Shown here: positions 26,883 to 34,906 of the stretch, piece by piece
Layout of the letters: each line of letters begins with the position of its first letter
How positions within the stretch are numbered: position 1 is the stretch's first letter
DNA from: Sneathiella aquimaris
Lineage (GTDB): Bacteria; Pseudomonadota; Alphaproteobacteria; Sneathiellales; Sneathiellaceae
Assembly (NCBI RefSeq): GCF_026409565.1
Contig: NZ_CP112881.1
Coordinates: forward strand, 1,349,501-1,413,500
DNA: 64,000 bases
Reading direction: 5' to 3'
The notes under the pieces: generated by a model
The model's input: the letters and a program-made list of their open reading frames with translations, nothing else
Database searches by the model: none
Told to the model about the DNA's origin: nothing
Made by a program: the position numbers and the translations under genes

Positions 26883-27842
26883 ATGGTTAAACCCTTCGCA
26901 TCATCGGCGGATCTGTCGGAAAAAAAAGAAACCCTGGAAATCCTGTCAGAAGGGGTTTATGCCCTGACCGCAGAAGGGGATCCCAATGTTGGTGCTGTCG
27001 AAGGGGAAGATTTTATCGTTGCTATTGAAGCAAGAGCAACACCAGCGGCGGCCCGTGACTGGTTAACAGAACTTCGTAAACACACAGATAAACCGGTTAA
27101 ATACCTTGTGCTGACCCATTACCATGCTGTCCGGGTTCTTGGGGCGTCAGCATTTGATGCAGAAGAAATTATTACACATGATGTCACGGAAAAATTGATC
27201 AATGAACGGGGCAAGCAGGATTGGGATTCTGAATATGGTCGGATGCCGCGATTGTTTAAAGAGCCGGAAGGCATCCCGGGTTTAACGCATCCAACAAAAA
27301 CATTTTCCGATACTATGAGCATTGATCTGGGGGGAGATCGCGGCGAACTCGTTTTGGAATATTGTGGCCGCGGGCATACCGCAGGCGATATCGTAGCCTG
27401 GTTACCGAAACAGAAGATCCTGTATGCCGGGGACCTGGTTGAGGCTCAGGCTGCTTTGTATACGGGCGACGCCTTTCATATGGATTGGTCAACGGACACG
27501 CTTGATAAAGTAAAATCCTATGGTGCAGAACAATTGATTGGTGGGCGCGGCGCGGTTGCCACCGGACGGGACGCTGTTGACGCTGCCATCGAACAAACCC
27601 GGTCCTTCCTTTTGGGAATGCGGAAACACACAGAAGCGGTTCACAAACGTGGCGGCACGCTGAAGGAAGCATTTCTTGCCACCCATGAAGCCCTCGCGCC
27701 TAAATTCGGGGCATGGCCGATTTTTGAGCACTGCTTGCCCTTTAATGTTCAGCGCCTTTGGGATGAATATGATGGGATTGACTGGCCCCGTATCTGGACA
27801 GATGAGCGGGATCGGGAAGTTTGGGCCCAGTTACAGGACTAA
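26883..27842 (+). CDS. MBL-fold protein with altered metal motif
   Basis: A 319-residue metallo-beta-lactamase-fold protein. The first metal motif reads THYHAVRV (His 79 and His 81), where hydrolases have HxHxDH: the Asp and following His are replaced by Val 83 and Arg 84. Other positions are present: GRGHTAGD (His 165), YAGDLVE (Asp 184) and a late FEHCLPFN His. This suggests one metal at most, or a non-hydrolytic role. ATG 26883 has AAAGGA 9 nt upstream; a GTG 8 codons earlier is less likely. It begins the MarR-controlled cassette and the next gene starts about 20 nt after its stop. Confidence 0.82.
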   Translation: MVKPFASSADLSEKKETLEILSEGVYALTAEGDPNVGAVEGEDFIVAIEARATPAAARDWLTELRKHTDKPVKYLVLTHYHAVRVLGASAFDAEEIITHDVTEKLINERGKQDWDSEYGRMPRLFKEPEGIPGLTHPTKTFSDTMSIDLGGDRGELVLEYCGRGHTAGDIVAWLPKQKILYAGDLVEAQAALYTGDAFHMDWSTDTLDKVKSYGAEQLIGGRGAVATGRDAVDAAIEQTRSFLLGMRKHTEAVHKRGGTLKEAFLATHEALAPKFGAWPIFEHCLPFNVQRLWDEYDGIDWPRIWTDERDREVWAQLQD

Positions 27843-27862
27843 TTCAGAGTGGGGTAAGTGCC

Positions 27863-29521
27863 ATGATGAACATAGACGGTATTCCAGTATGGAAAGAATA
27901 TCCTCCTTCATCCCTACCAGATTTAGCATCTTCTGGAACAGAGCATCTGGAAACGCTGATCGTTGGCGGTGGGCCAGTCGGTTTGTCGTTGGCACTTGAT
28001 TTAGGACGGCGGGGACGACGGGTTGTTGTGGTGAACGCGCTGCCCTTCATTCCCCGCGGCTCGAAGGCGATCTGTTTTTCCAAGAGAAGTCTTGAGATCT
28101 TTGATCGATTGGGGATAGGAGACCGGCTCGTTGAAAAAGGAGTGGTCTGGGATAAGGGTAAGGTTTTCTGGAAAGCGGAAGACGACCCTGTTTATGAATT
28201 TGATCTGTTACCGATAAAGGATCAAAAATATCCTGCTTTTATAAATATTCAGCAATATTACGTCGAGGAATATTTGTTGGATGAGATTTCAACCTACGAT
28301 AATATTCAAATCCGGTGGCGCCACGAAGTGGTGGCCATTTCAGCTGATCAGCGTGGGGCGGATGTTACGGTTGAAACGCCAGAAGGGTCGTATTCAGTAA
28401 GAGCTGATTATGTACTGGCCTGCGACGGTAATAAATCGCCTGTGCGGACTATGCTGGGGCTGGATTTTGAAGGACGGGTCTTCGAAGACAATTTTCTGAT
28501 TGCCGACGTAAAATTCAAGGAAGAATGGCCAACGGAACGGTGGTTCCGTTTTGATCCGCCCTATCCCGGCTGGTCAAGTTTGGTTCACAAGCAGCCGGAT
28601 GACGTTTGGCGGCTGGATTTTCAGTTGGGTTGGGACATCGATCGACAGGAAGCCATAAAACCAGAAAATGTTGAGCCTTTTGTTTCGGGATTGCTGGGGC
28701 CGGATGTCGATTATGATTTCGAATGGATATCCCTATATACCTTTCAATGCCGACGCATGGAAAAGTTTGTCCATGGGCGCGTGATTTTTGCAGGTGATTC
28801 CGCGCATGTTGTGTCACCCTTTGGGGCGCGTGGGTGTAATGGCGGAATGCAGGATATTGATAACCTGGGCTGGAAACTGGATGCTGTGCTGGACGGTGAG
28901 GCACCAGAAGCCTTGTTACAGAGCTACAATGACGAAGCGACGCATGTTGCGGACGTCAATATTCTGAACTCTACCCGTTCTACAGATTTTATTACGCCAA
29001 AATCTGAAATGGCGAGGGTGTTTCGGGATGCGGTGTTAGATCTGGCCAGAGAACATTCCTTCATTCGCCCCTTTGTGAATTCTGGCCGGTTGTCGGTTGC
29101 GGTTCCTTATGCTGGCTCTTCCTTAAATAGCGAGGGGACCGATGAAGAATTTCAAACAGGACCAGAGCCCGGCGCTCCGTTGATTGATGCACCGGTAAAC
29201 GGGAATAATTGGTTGCTTAATCAAGCAACAGAGGCCTTTAACGTCCTCTATTTTGGATCGAAGCAAGAGGTTAAATCCGCAATTGAAAGCTGTCTGCATG
29301 GACAGGGGCACGTCATTCAAGTCACTAAGGGGGGCGAGGGGGCACCTGCGGGTCTAACGGATCATACTGGTTTGGCCTATGCGCGATACGGGGCCGATGA
29401 AGGTTGCGTCTATCTGGTTCGACCGGATCAGCATGTGGCCGCCCGCTGGACACAATTTGATCCGGTGGCTTTGACGCGGGCTTTGGCATGCGCAAGCGGG
29501 AGAAAGGCACAAACAGGATGA
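27863..29521 (+). CDS. FAD-dependent aromatic monooxygenase (MhpA-like)
   Basis: A 552-residue class A flavoprotein monooxygenase. The FAD-binding GGGPVGLSLALDLGRRGRRV lies at about residues 36-55; a DG-type motif YVLACDGNKSPVR follows near 192-204; and VIFAGDSAHVVSPFGARGCN is the GD motif. A thioredoxin-like C-terminal region follows, as in 3-(3-hydroxyphenyl)propionate hydroxylases. The substrate is unknown; relatives hydroxylate phenols or aryl acids using NAD(P)H and oxygen. ATG 27863 follows GGGGTAAG. The stop TGA overlaps the next start as ATGA, so the DUF2783 partner is translationally coupled. Confidence 0.88.
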   Translation: MMNIDGIPVWKEYPPSSLPDLASSGTEHLETLIVGGGPVGLSLALDLGRRGRRVVVVNALPFIPRGSKAICFSKRSLEIFDRLGIGDRLVEKGVVWDKGKVFWKAEDDPVYEFDLLPIKDQKYPAFINIQQYYVEEYLLDEISTYDNIQIRWRHEVVAISADQRGADVTVETPEGSYSVRADYVLACDGNKSPVRTMLGLDFEGRVFEDNFLIADVKFKEEWPTERWFRFDPPYPGWSSLVHKQPDDVWRLDFQLGWDIDRQEAIKPENVEPFVSGLLGPDVDYDFEWISLYTFQCRRMEKFVHGRVIFAGDSAHVVSPFGARGCNGGMQDIDNLGWKLDAVLDGEAPEALLQSYNDEATHVADVNILNSTRSTDFITPKSEMARVFRDAVLDLAREHSFIRPFVNSGRLSVAVPYAGSSLNSEGTDEEFQTGPEPGAPLIDAPVNGNNWLLNQATEAFNVLYFGSKQEVKSAIESCLHGQGHVIQVTKGGEGAPAGLTDHTGLAYARYGADEGCVYLVRPDQHVAARWTQFDPVALTRALACASGRKAQTG

Positions 29522-29709
29522 GTTTAATTAAAGAGATTAATACGGCCTCTCATGACGAAATTTATGAAACAATCATAAAAATGCATGAAAACCTGAATGA
29601 GGAAGAGAGTGCGCTTGTGAACGCGAAACTGATCCTCATTCTGGCCAATCATATTGGGGACGCTAATGTTATTTCACAGGCCGCAGATTTGGCACGGGGC
29701 GATCATTAA
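29518..29709 (+). CDS. DUF2783-like small protein
   Basis: A 63-residue protein of helical composition, MSLIKEINTASHDEIYETII leading to a core KLILILANHIGDANVISQAA and a short charged end. I recognise it as DUF2783, a family usually found directly after FAD monooxygenases of this kind. There is no catalytic motif; it may stabilise or regulate the monooxygenase. The ATG overlaps the previous stop by 4 nt, and the gene ends 17 nt from a converging gene. Confidence 0.78.
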   Translation: MSLIKEINTASHDEIYETIIKMHENLNEEESALVNAKLILILANHIGDANVISQAADLARGDH

Positions 29710-29725
29710 CAGGTATGCACCAGAC

Positions 29726-30136
29726 CTATACTTCCACCTGATCTGCCTTCAGGGTTTGCATCAAACCAATGATCTGCAGGATCGCGAAGATCAGCACGGA
29801 CAAAGCGATTAATTCGATTAAAAGAACACCGATCACACTGAACCAGTGCGGCGCAAGAAGGGTTAATCCAAAACTGGCAGCAACCCACAGAAAATCAGCG
29901 CCAATTATAATTTTCACAAAGAACAGGTTCATGGCGTCGCGGGTCGCGGTATAGGCAACGTCTATGGCAAATACAATCAATCCAGCGCCAAGAATATAGA
30001 GATAAAGGCCCTTATTGAGGCCCAACAGATCCGTAAAAAAATCGTTGAATATCAGGCATATCAGGGCGCTGACAAGAGAAAATGCTGCGTTTAACAGCAA
30101 TGTGTTTTTTAAAATTGGGTTCACGGAATAGCTCAT
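29726..30136 (-). CDS. Four-helix membrane protein of unknown function
   Basis: A 136-residue hydrophobic protein with four predicted transmembrane segments (around NAAFSLVSALICLIF, LYILGAGLIVFAIDVAY, FLWVAASFGLTLLA, LLIELIALSVLIFAI), and a short acidic C-terminus. I recognise no family. I chose the ATG at 30136 because a longer frame would extend into the divergent promoter region and lacks hydrophobic or conserved content; AAGTGGAA lies near the chosen start. It diverges from an XRE-MmyB regulator, a common arrangement in which the regulator controls its neighbour. Confidence 0.72.
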   Translation of the reverse strand: MSYSVNPILKNTLLLNAAFSLVSALICLIFNDFFTDLLGLNKGLYLYILGAGLIVFAIDVAYTATRDAMNLFFVKIIIGADFLWVAASFGLTLLAPHWFSVIGVLLIELIALSVLIFAILQIIGLMQTLKADQVEV

Positions 30137-30197
30137 TTTTCTGTTCCACTTCAATTTGAATGTTGGTCTATTCTGCACGGTGGAGGTCATCGTCTCA

Positions 30198-30214
30198 ATT
30201 ACCCGAGAGGTAAT
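30198..30214. promoter_or_regulatory. Putative XRE operator
   Basis: A 17-bp inverted repeat, ATTACC (30198-30203), CGAGA spacer, GGTAAT (30209-30214), in the middle of the 136-bp gap between the divergent membrane protein and xre genes. Arms are perfect. Confidence 0.6.
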
Positions 30215-30272
30215 ATCATTGTGGACGAGGTGCCGATATGATTGTCTGCGGACCAGGACAAGGGGATTGCTC

Positions 30273-31100
30273 ATGCCAGATTTATTAGACACACAAAATA
30301 TTTCAGAATTCGGGATATTGTTGCGTCGTTGGCGACGGGTGCACGGATTAAGCCAGCTTGATCTGGCCCTTGCCGCAGAAAGTTCTGCCCGTCATATCAG
30401 TTTTATCGAAACGGGAAGATCAAAACCAAGCCGGGAAATGGTTTTGCATTTATGTGATGTGATGGAGTTGCCGCTACGGGAGCGCAATAGACTGTTACAT
30501 GCTGCGGGATTTAGCCCAGCCTTTAAAGAAAGTCCCCTGGATGATGAGGCGTTGGACCCGATCCGGACGGTTCTCGAAAAAATGCTGGAAAATCATGAAC
30601 CCTATCCAGCGACCGTTCTTAATCGTCGCTTTGATATTCTGATGGTCAATAAGGCCGCTCAAACAATCATGGGGGCGGTTGGTATTCCCATGGATGCGCA
30701 GCAGGAGGTGCCGAACGCCTTAAGGCTCGCGTTACATCCTAACGGGTTGCGGCCCCTTATCAAAGATTGGAAGCGTGCAGCAGGGCATTTAATTCATCGG
30801 GCGCATCGGCAACTTCGAGGCCCGTCAGAGGATGATCCGCTAGCGCAATTGCTTGAAGAAGTGCTTTCCTATCCTGATATTCCAACGGAATGGCGAATGG
30901 ATGACCCGACGCTCGATGCGTCGCCTGTATTACCGTTAGAGTTTGTACTGGGTGAGGTAACCCTGTCATGGATTACCACGATCACAAGTTTCGGAACGCC
31001 TCAGGATGTTACGGCAGAAGAAATTATGATCGAAAGCATGTTTCCTGCCAATATTGAAACAGAACAGGCGTGCAGGCAACTGACAGGGCTAAGCCCTTAA
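30273..31100 (+). CDS. XRE family regulator with MmyB-like ligand domain
   Basis: A 275-residue protein. The N-terminal HTH_XRE spans about residues 9-70 (LRRWRRVHGLSQLDLALAAE, RHISFIETGRSKPSREMVLH). A MmyB-type C-terminal domain follows (NHEPYPATVLNRRFDILMVN, with HPNGLRP and late ETEQACRQLTGLSP), which in a structurally known relative binds a fatty acid-like ligand. AAGGGG lies 7 nt before ATG 30273. It diverges from a 4-TM protein and converges with nnrS with a 4-nt stop overlap. Targets are unknown, though an inverted repeat lies in its upstream gap. Confidence 0.88.
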   Translation: MPDLLDTQNISEFGILLRRWRRVHGLSQLDLALAAESSARHISFIETGRSKPSREMVLHLCDVMELPLRERNRLLHAAGFSPAFKESPLDDEALDPIRTVLEKMLENHEPYPATVLNRRFDILMVNKAAQTIMGAVGIPMDAQQEVPNALRLALHPNGLRPLIKDWKRAAGHLIHRAHRQLRGPSEDDPLAQLLEEVLSYPDIPTEWRMDDPTLDASPVLPLEFVLGEVTLSWITTITSFGTPQDVTAEEIMIESMFPANIETEQACRQLTGLSP

Positions 31101-32302
31101 CCTTCTTTTCCGTCGGCTCTGGCTTTGGTTAGCACCGGTACATAATAAATGAGATAAAGTATCCAGGCGCAAATCCAGGCTATTCCTGCAAAGGCAAGGC
31201 CAACCTCTTCAAAGTCAGGGAATGCTAGAGGCGGTAAGATGCGCGCAATAAGACTTGCGATTAATAACCAGAAAGATAGGGCGACGCCGGATGCAATCTT
31301 TAGGGGACGTCCCGTATGGCCAAGGGCAATTCGGGACATCATGCCTAGAATCATAGTGCCTAACCCGCCTATGGTCAGGACATGATTGGCGAGAATTGCC
31401 GGAAAATCGACAAAGACATGGGTGGATGCTTCAGCCAGAAATCCAAGACCCAGAAAGAGGTATCCAAGGTGGAGTATCCACATCAAAGGATCCGAGAGCG
31501 TCTGCCAGCCTTTCCATTGCAGAAGTCTGGCAATGATGAATATCGCAGCAAAGAGCGACGCAAGAGCCTGGAAAAGTTGAGGGGCGTCCAATGGGCCGGA
31601 AAATACGGCAAGCAGCGTTGTGACGATTGTCAGGCGCTTGAGCCAGACTGAATTCGCCAATTCATTATTTTTGTTTGCACGCCGTAACCAGTTACTTGTG
31701 AAAACCGGAAGAACCCGGCCGCCAATCAGGACCGTCATTAAAACCAGAAATCCAATAGAAAGCTGAATGCCGGTATTGGCATATAGATTGGAGATCGCCA
31801 GCATTTCGCCCCAGATCAAGACGTTTCCAGACAGAATGAAAAACAGCATTGGAATAAAACCCAAATTACGCCAAAGTCGTTTCTGGATAATCTGCCTTCC
31901 GATGAGAAAGGCGAGATATGGGATAAAACTTAAATCAATAAGGACAACAACAGGGAGCGGTAACAGTTCGGACGTAAATACAGCCAAACGGCCAAGCAAC
32001 CAGAGACCAAACAGGATTTTTAGCTCATTGCCCCGGATGCGCTCAGCACCTGTCCAGACAGGGACCGCTGTTGTAAGAAAACCGGCAACGACCGCCATGA
32101 TCACACCAAAGATTAACTCGTGCGCATGCCATAGTGAGCCGGGTAAAACTGAAAATAACCCTAAAATTTCCGAATAACCGGTTAAATCGCAAATCCACAG
32201 TAACATGCTCAGCGCGGCATAAAGTGCAGCAGATAGGAAAAATATACGGAAGCCGCCTTCAAAAAGAAGAGAAGAAGGATGAGAGCGTTCCTGAATAGTC
32301 AT
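31097..32302 (-). CDS. nnrS: NnrS family membrane protein
   Basis: About 401 residues with roughly 12 transmembrane helices, recognised as NnrS by LWHAHELIFGVIMAVVAGFL near residue 60 and TIGGLGTMILGMMSRIALGH near 300. NnrS proteins are haem- and copper-binding and occur in bacteria dealing with nitric oxide; the molecular role is not settled. I chose ATG 32302, but a GTG 5 codons upstream (32317) has a better-spaced AAGGA and is possible. A perfect 19-bp palindrome lies just upstream. No denitrification genes are in the window. Confidence 0.85.
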   Translation of the reverse strand: MTIQERSHPSSLLFEGGFRIFFLSAALYAALSMLLWICDLTGYSEILGLFSVLPGSLWHAHELIFGVIMAVVAGFLTTAVPVWTGAERIRGNELKILFGLWLLGRLAVFTSELLPLPVVVLIDLSFIPYLAFLIGRQIIQKRLWRNLGFIPMLFFILSGNVLIWGEMLAISNLYANTGIQLSIGFLVLMTVLIGGRVLPVFTSNWLRRANKNNELANSVWLKRLTIVTTLLAVFSGPLDAPQLFQALASLFAAIFIIARLLQWKGWQTLSDPLMWILHLGYLFLGLGFLAEASTHVFVDFPAILANHVLTIGGLGTMILGMMSRIALGHTGRPLKIASGVALSFWLLIASLIARILPPLAFPDFEEVGLAFAGIAWICAWILYLIYYVPVLTKARADGKEG

Positions 32303-32321
32303 TGAAAGGCCTTTCACAATA

Positions 32322-32340
32322 TTCCTTCATTTTGAAGGAA
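32322..32340. promoter_or_regulatory. Perfect palindrome upstream of nnrS
   Basis: TTCCTTCA (32322-32329), TTT, TGAAGGAA (32333-32340): 8-bp perfect arms with a 3-nt centre. It lies directly before nnrS and overlaps the AAGGA that would serve the GTG start. It could be an operator (for an unknown NO- or redox-sensing regulator) or an RNA hairpin masking the ribosome-binding site. Confidence 0.6.
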
Positions 32341-32365
32341 CTGTGAGGTCTTTTAAATAAAAATA

Positions 32366-32387
32366 CGGCGCCCGCGACAATGGGCCG
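32366..32387 (-). terminator. Terminator-like hairpin after msrA
   Basis: On the reverse strand CGGCCC pairs with GGG-CG-CCG (two bulged bases), followed by TATTTTTATTT. It lies 16 nt after the msrA stop, between msrA and nnrS on the same strand. Confidence 0.5.
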
Positions 32388-32402
32388 CAAAGGACACGCG
32401 GT

Positions 32403-33011
32403 TTATTTATCAATTCCCTGATGGGCTTGTTCGCCCCAAAGTTCAGAGATACGGTCATCTCGTCCACATCCCTGACGATAGAGAAAATAGCGGACAGGAT
32501 TTTTCTTGTAGTAGTCCTGATGATAGTCTTCTGCATCAGTCCAGTGGGTGGCATTTCGAACAGGGGTAACAATCGGCGCCTTTAATATACCTGACTGACT
32601 TAACGCGTCTTTTGACGCCTGCGCCAGTTTGCGTTGCTCTTCGGTGTTTGCGAATATAGCCGTGGTGTAAGTATTTCCGCGATCACAGAATTGTCCGCCG
32701 CCATCTGTTGGATCGACCGACCGCCAAAAAGTTTCAAGAAGCTGGCTGTAGGTTACAATATTCGGATCAAACGTAATTTTTACGGCCTCAAGATGTTGGC
32801 CATGATCCCGGTAACTCGGGTTTTGCAGCATGCCACCTGTATATCCGGAAACGGCTGATTTAACGCCTTTCACATGCTCGAAATCTTTTTCGACGCACCA
32901 GAAGCACCCGCCTGCAAATGTTGCGACTTCCAGCGCGCTGGCATAGCTTGCGATTGGCGAGAAAATCAACCCAACCAGAAGTATGGAAATTGAATAGAGG
33001 GACTTGACCAT
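32403..33011 (-). CDS. msrA: Peptide methionine sulfoxide reductase A, exported
   Basis: A 202-residue MsrA that reduces methionine-S-sulfoxide. The catalytic Cys 36 lies in AGGCFWCVEKDF. SGYTGGMLQNPSY, YSQLLETFWRSVDPTDGGGQFCDRGNTYTTAIF and WTDAEDYHQDYYKKNPVRYFLYRQGCGRD are family blocks, and the Cys in QGCGRD may be the resolving one. A signal peptide (residues 1 to about 25) ends near ASYASA, so the protein is probably periplasmic. ATG 33011 has GGAG 10 nt upstream. It precedes nnrS on the same strand, with a hairpin between. Confidence 0.93.
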   Translation of the reverse strand: MVKSLYSISILLVGLIFSPIASYASALEVATFAGGCFWCVEKDFEHVKGVKSAVSGYTGGMLQNPSYRDHGQHLEAVKITFDPNIVTYSQLLETFWRSVDPTDGGGQFCDRGNTYTTAIFANTEEQRKLAQASKDALSQSGILKAPIVTPVRNATHWTDAEDYHQDYYKKNPVRYFLYRQGCGRDDRISELWGEQAHQGIDK

Positions 33012-33096
33012 GGTTTTTGCGCTCCTTTTATTAAATATTACCTTACCGGCGCTTTCGTGCAATTCAAGCCATGCTCACAGTTTCGTTAGAAGATGC

Positions 33097-34011
33097 TCAG
33101 GTTAGTTGTTCTGCGGCTGCACGGATGCTTTGCGAAAGAATGGCCAATGAGGCATTTTGTACGCTGTCAGCACGTGTTGTCAGTCCAACGGCACCCCGTG
33201 TTTCGCGGGTATCGATGGGCAGGACTGTCATTCTATTGTCTCTTAGATCATTGGATACAACGCCTGTTGATATGATCCACACGGCATCTGTTGAACGCAC
33301 AAAGGCACGTCCAAAGGAGTCGGAGACGGTTTCGATCTGGACCGGCAATTCGGGAATGCCGTTGGCCAGCAGGAACCGGTCGACAAATGGTCTGATAACA
33401 GAGGCCTTGGTTGGCATCAGGATCGTATAGTTTTTGAGGTCATCCAGCCTTAATTGGGTTGTCGACAACAATGGATGACCGGCGCGCACGGCAAAAATGA
33501 CTTGCTCACTATAAAGATGCTCAAAAGATAACCCGGACATTTTCTCAGGTGCAGCAAGCCTGCCAACAACCAGATCCAACTCAGATTTTCGAAGTTGTTC
33601 CAGCAAAACAGAATTTTCACCTGTTACGATCTTGATATCCCCAGCGACCTTTTCATTCAGAAATAATTGGATGGCATCGGGCATGATCCGGGCGGAAACG
33701 GTTGGCAGGGCTCCTATGCGAACCGGCGGAGAAGAACGGGTTACGGCTTGCTGGACAGACTCTACTCCCTCGAGGACCGAGGCGACACTGGCCCCGGCGT
33801 GACGCAAGAATACTTCGCCTATCCGGCCAAGCCGAATACCACGGCCTTCTTTTTCAAACAATTTTACGCCCAAAATCTCTTCAAGTTCTCGGATGGTTTT
33901 GGTGACCGCCGGCTGACTGATATTCAGGATGATGGCCGCCTTACCAACGCTTTTCTGCCGGGCTACTTCAATGAAGGTTTGTAAGTGACGAAATTTAATG
34001 CGATTTTCCAT
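33097..34011 (-). CDS. pcaQ: LysR-type regulator PcaQ
   Basis: About 304 residues from ATG 34011. The start MENRIKFRHLQTFIEVARQK and SVGKAAIILNISQPAVTKTI are typical of PcaQ, the LysR-type activator of pca genes in alphaproteobacteria (responding to 3-carboxy-muconate-type intermediates in rhizobia). Full HTH (about 20-65) and ligand domain are present. It diverges from pcaD, with a 90-bp gap. In-frame ATGs 2 and 4 codons earlier exist, but the family starts at MxxRIKFRHLQ. Ribosome-binding site weak. Confidence 0.92.
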   Translation of the reverse strand: MENRIKFRHLQTFIEVARQKSVGKAAIILNISQPAVTKTIRELEEILGVKLFEKEGRGIRLGRIGEVFLRHAGASVASVLEGVESVQQAVTRSSPPVRIGALPTVSARIMPDAIQLFLNEKVAGDIKIVTGENSVLLEQLRKSELDLVVGRLAAPEKMSGLSFEHLYSEQVIFAVRAGHPLLSTTQLRLDDLKNYTILMPTKASVIRPFVDRFLLANGIPELPVQIETVSDSFGRAFVRSTDAVWIISTGVVSNDLRDNRMTVLPIDTRETRGAVGLTTRADSVQNASLAILSQSIRAAAEQLT

Positions 34012-34015
34012 AAGC

Positions 34016-34031
34016 ATAACCATTTAGATAT
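34016..34031. promoter_or_regulatory. Possible PcaQ half-site
   Basis: ATAACC (34016-34021), 4-nt spacer, AGATAT. The first half matches the ATAACC-N4-GGTTAA site I recall for PcaQ of rhizobia; the second half does not. Position directly upstream of pcaQ, in the pcaQ-pcaD gap, is right. Confidence 0.35.
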
Positions 34032-34101
34032 GTATTTTGTTAAAAATATCATTTTACCGCACGAAATCAATCTGTTTTCATATGCTTGGCAGGAGGTGAC
34101 A

Positions 34102-34896
34102 ATGGACTTTATGGAAACCAGTAACGGGGCATTGCATTACGAATACTTACCTTGTTCCAACGCGAAAAGGACTCTGGTATTTGTGAATTCGCTGGGCACA
34201 GACTATCGAATTTGGGATACCCCGGTGGGGTCGCTTCAGTCTGAGTATTCTATTGTCAGGTATGACAAGCGGATGCATGGTTTATCCTCGCATTGTCATA
34301 GACCCTATCCCATGGAAGAACATGTGAAAGATCTGAAGGAATTGCTTCAGGGGCTTCGGATCGAAAAAGCGATTATCTGCGGTTTGTCCGTTGGCGGGAT
34401 GATTGCTCAAGGACTGGCTTTTTCTGATCCTGAACAGGTGGACGCTTTGATTTTGTGTGATACCGGGCATAAAATTGGTACAAGAGAGCTGTGGCAGGAT
34501 CGTATCAAGCAGGTAGAGGCTGAAGGGCTTTCCAGCATGACGGATGCTGTGATGGAGCGTTGGTTTACCAAGGAATTTCGCAAAAGCTCAAACCCTCTTT
34601 ATTCGGGTTGCCGGGCTATGTTTGAACGGCAGGATCCGATGGGCTACAGCGCGACCTGCGCGGCGATAAGGGACGCTGATTATTCCGAAGCGCGGGCTCT
34701 TATCAAGGTGCCGACCCTCTGTGTTGTTGGGGATCACGATCTGGCGACCCCTGCAGCATTGGTGCGTGAACTGGCGGACGGCATTCCTGAGAGTGAGTTT
34801 GCACTCATCGAAAATGCGGGTCATATTCCGTGCGTAGAAGCGCCCGAGACCTTCACAGACCTCCTGACCGAATTCCTTACTAGAAGACTATCCTGA
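34102..34896 (+). CDS. pcaD: 3-oxoadipate enol-lactonase
   Basis: A 264-residue alpha/beta hydrolase converting 3-oxoadipate enol-lactone to 3-oxoadipate. The nucleophile Ser 96 is in CGLSVGGMIAQG; the oxyanion region is VNSLGTDYRIWD; the Asp is in VVGDHDLATPA and the His in ENAGHIPCVEAPE. A very good ribosome-binding site AGGAGG (34091-34096) is 5 nt before the ATG at 34102, deciding the start. First gene of the pca operon D-C-H-G-I-J-B. Confidence 0.94.
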   Translation: MDFMETSNGALHYEYLPCSNAKRTLVFVNSLGTDYRIWDTPVGSLQSEYSIVRYDKRMHGLSSHCHRPYPMEEHVKDLKELLQGLRIEKAIICGLSVGGMIAQGLAFSDPEQVDALILCDTGHKIGTRELWQDRIKQVEAEGLSSMTDAVMERWFTKEFRKSSNPLYSGCRAMFERQDPMGYSATCAAIRDADYSEARALIKVPTLCVVGDHDLATPAALVRELADGIPESEFALIENAGHIPCVEAPETFTDLLTEFLTRRLS

Positions 34897-34906
34897 AAGA
34901 AAAACA

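Noticed and set aside
32303-32317. GTG start for nnrS
   Set aside because: Not excluded: its AAGGA is well placed. The ATG at 32302 is preferred only because GTG would place the palindrome across the start site, so the choice remains open.
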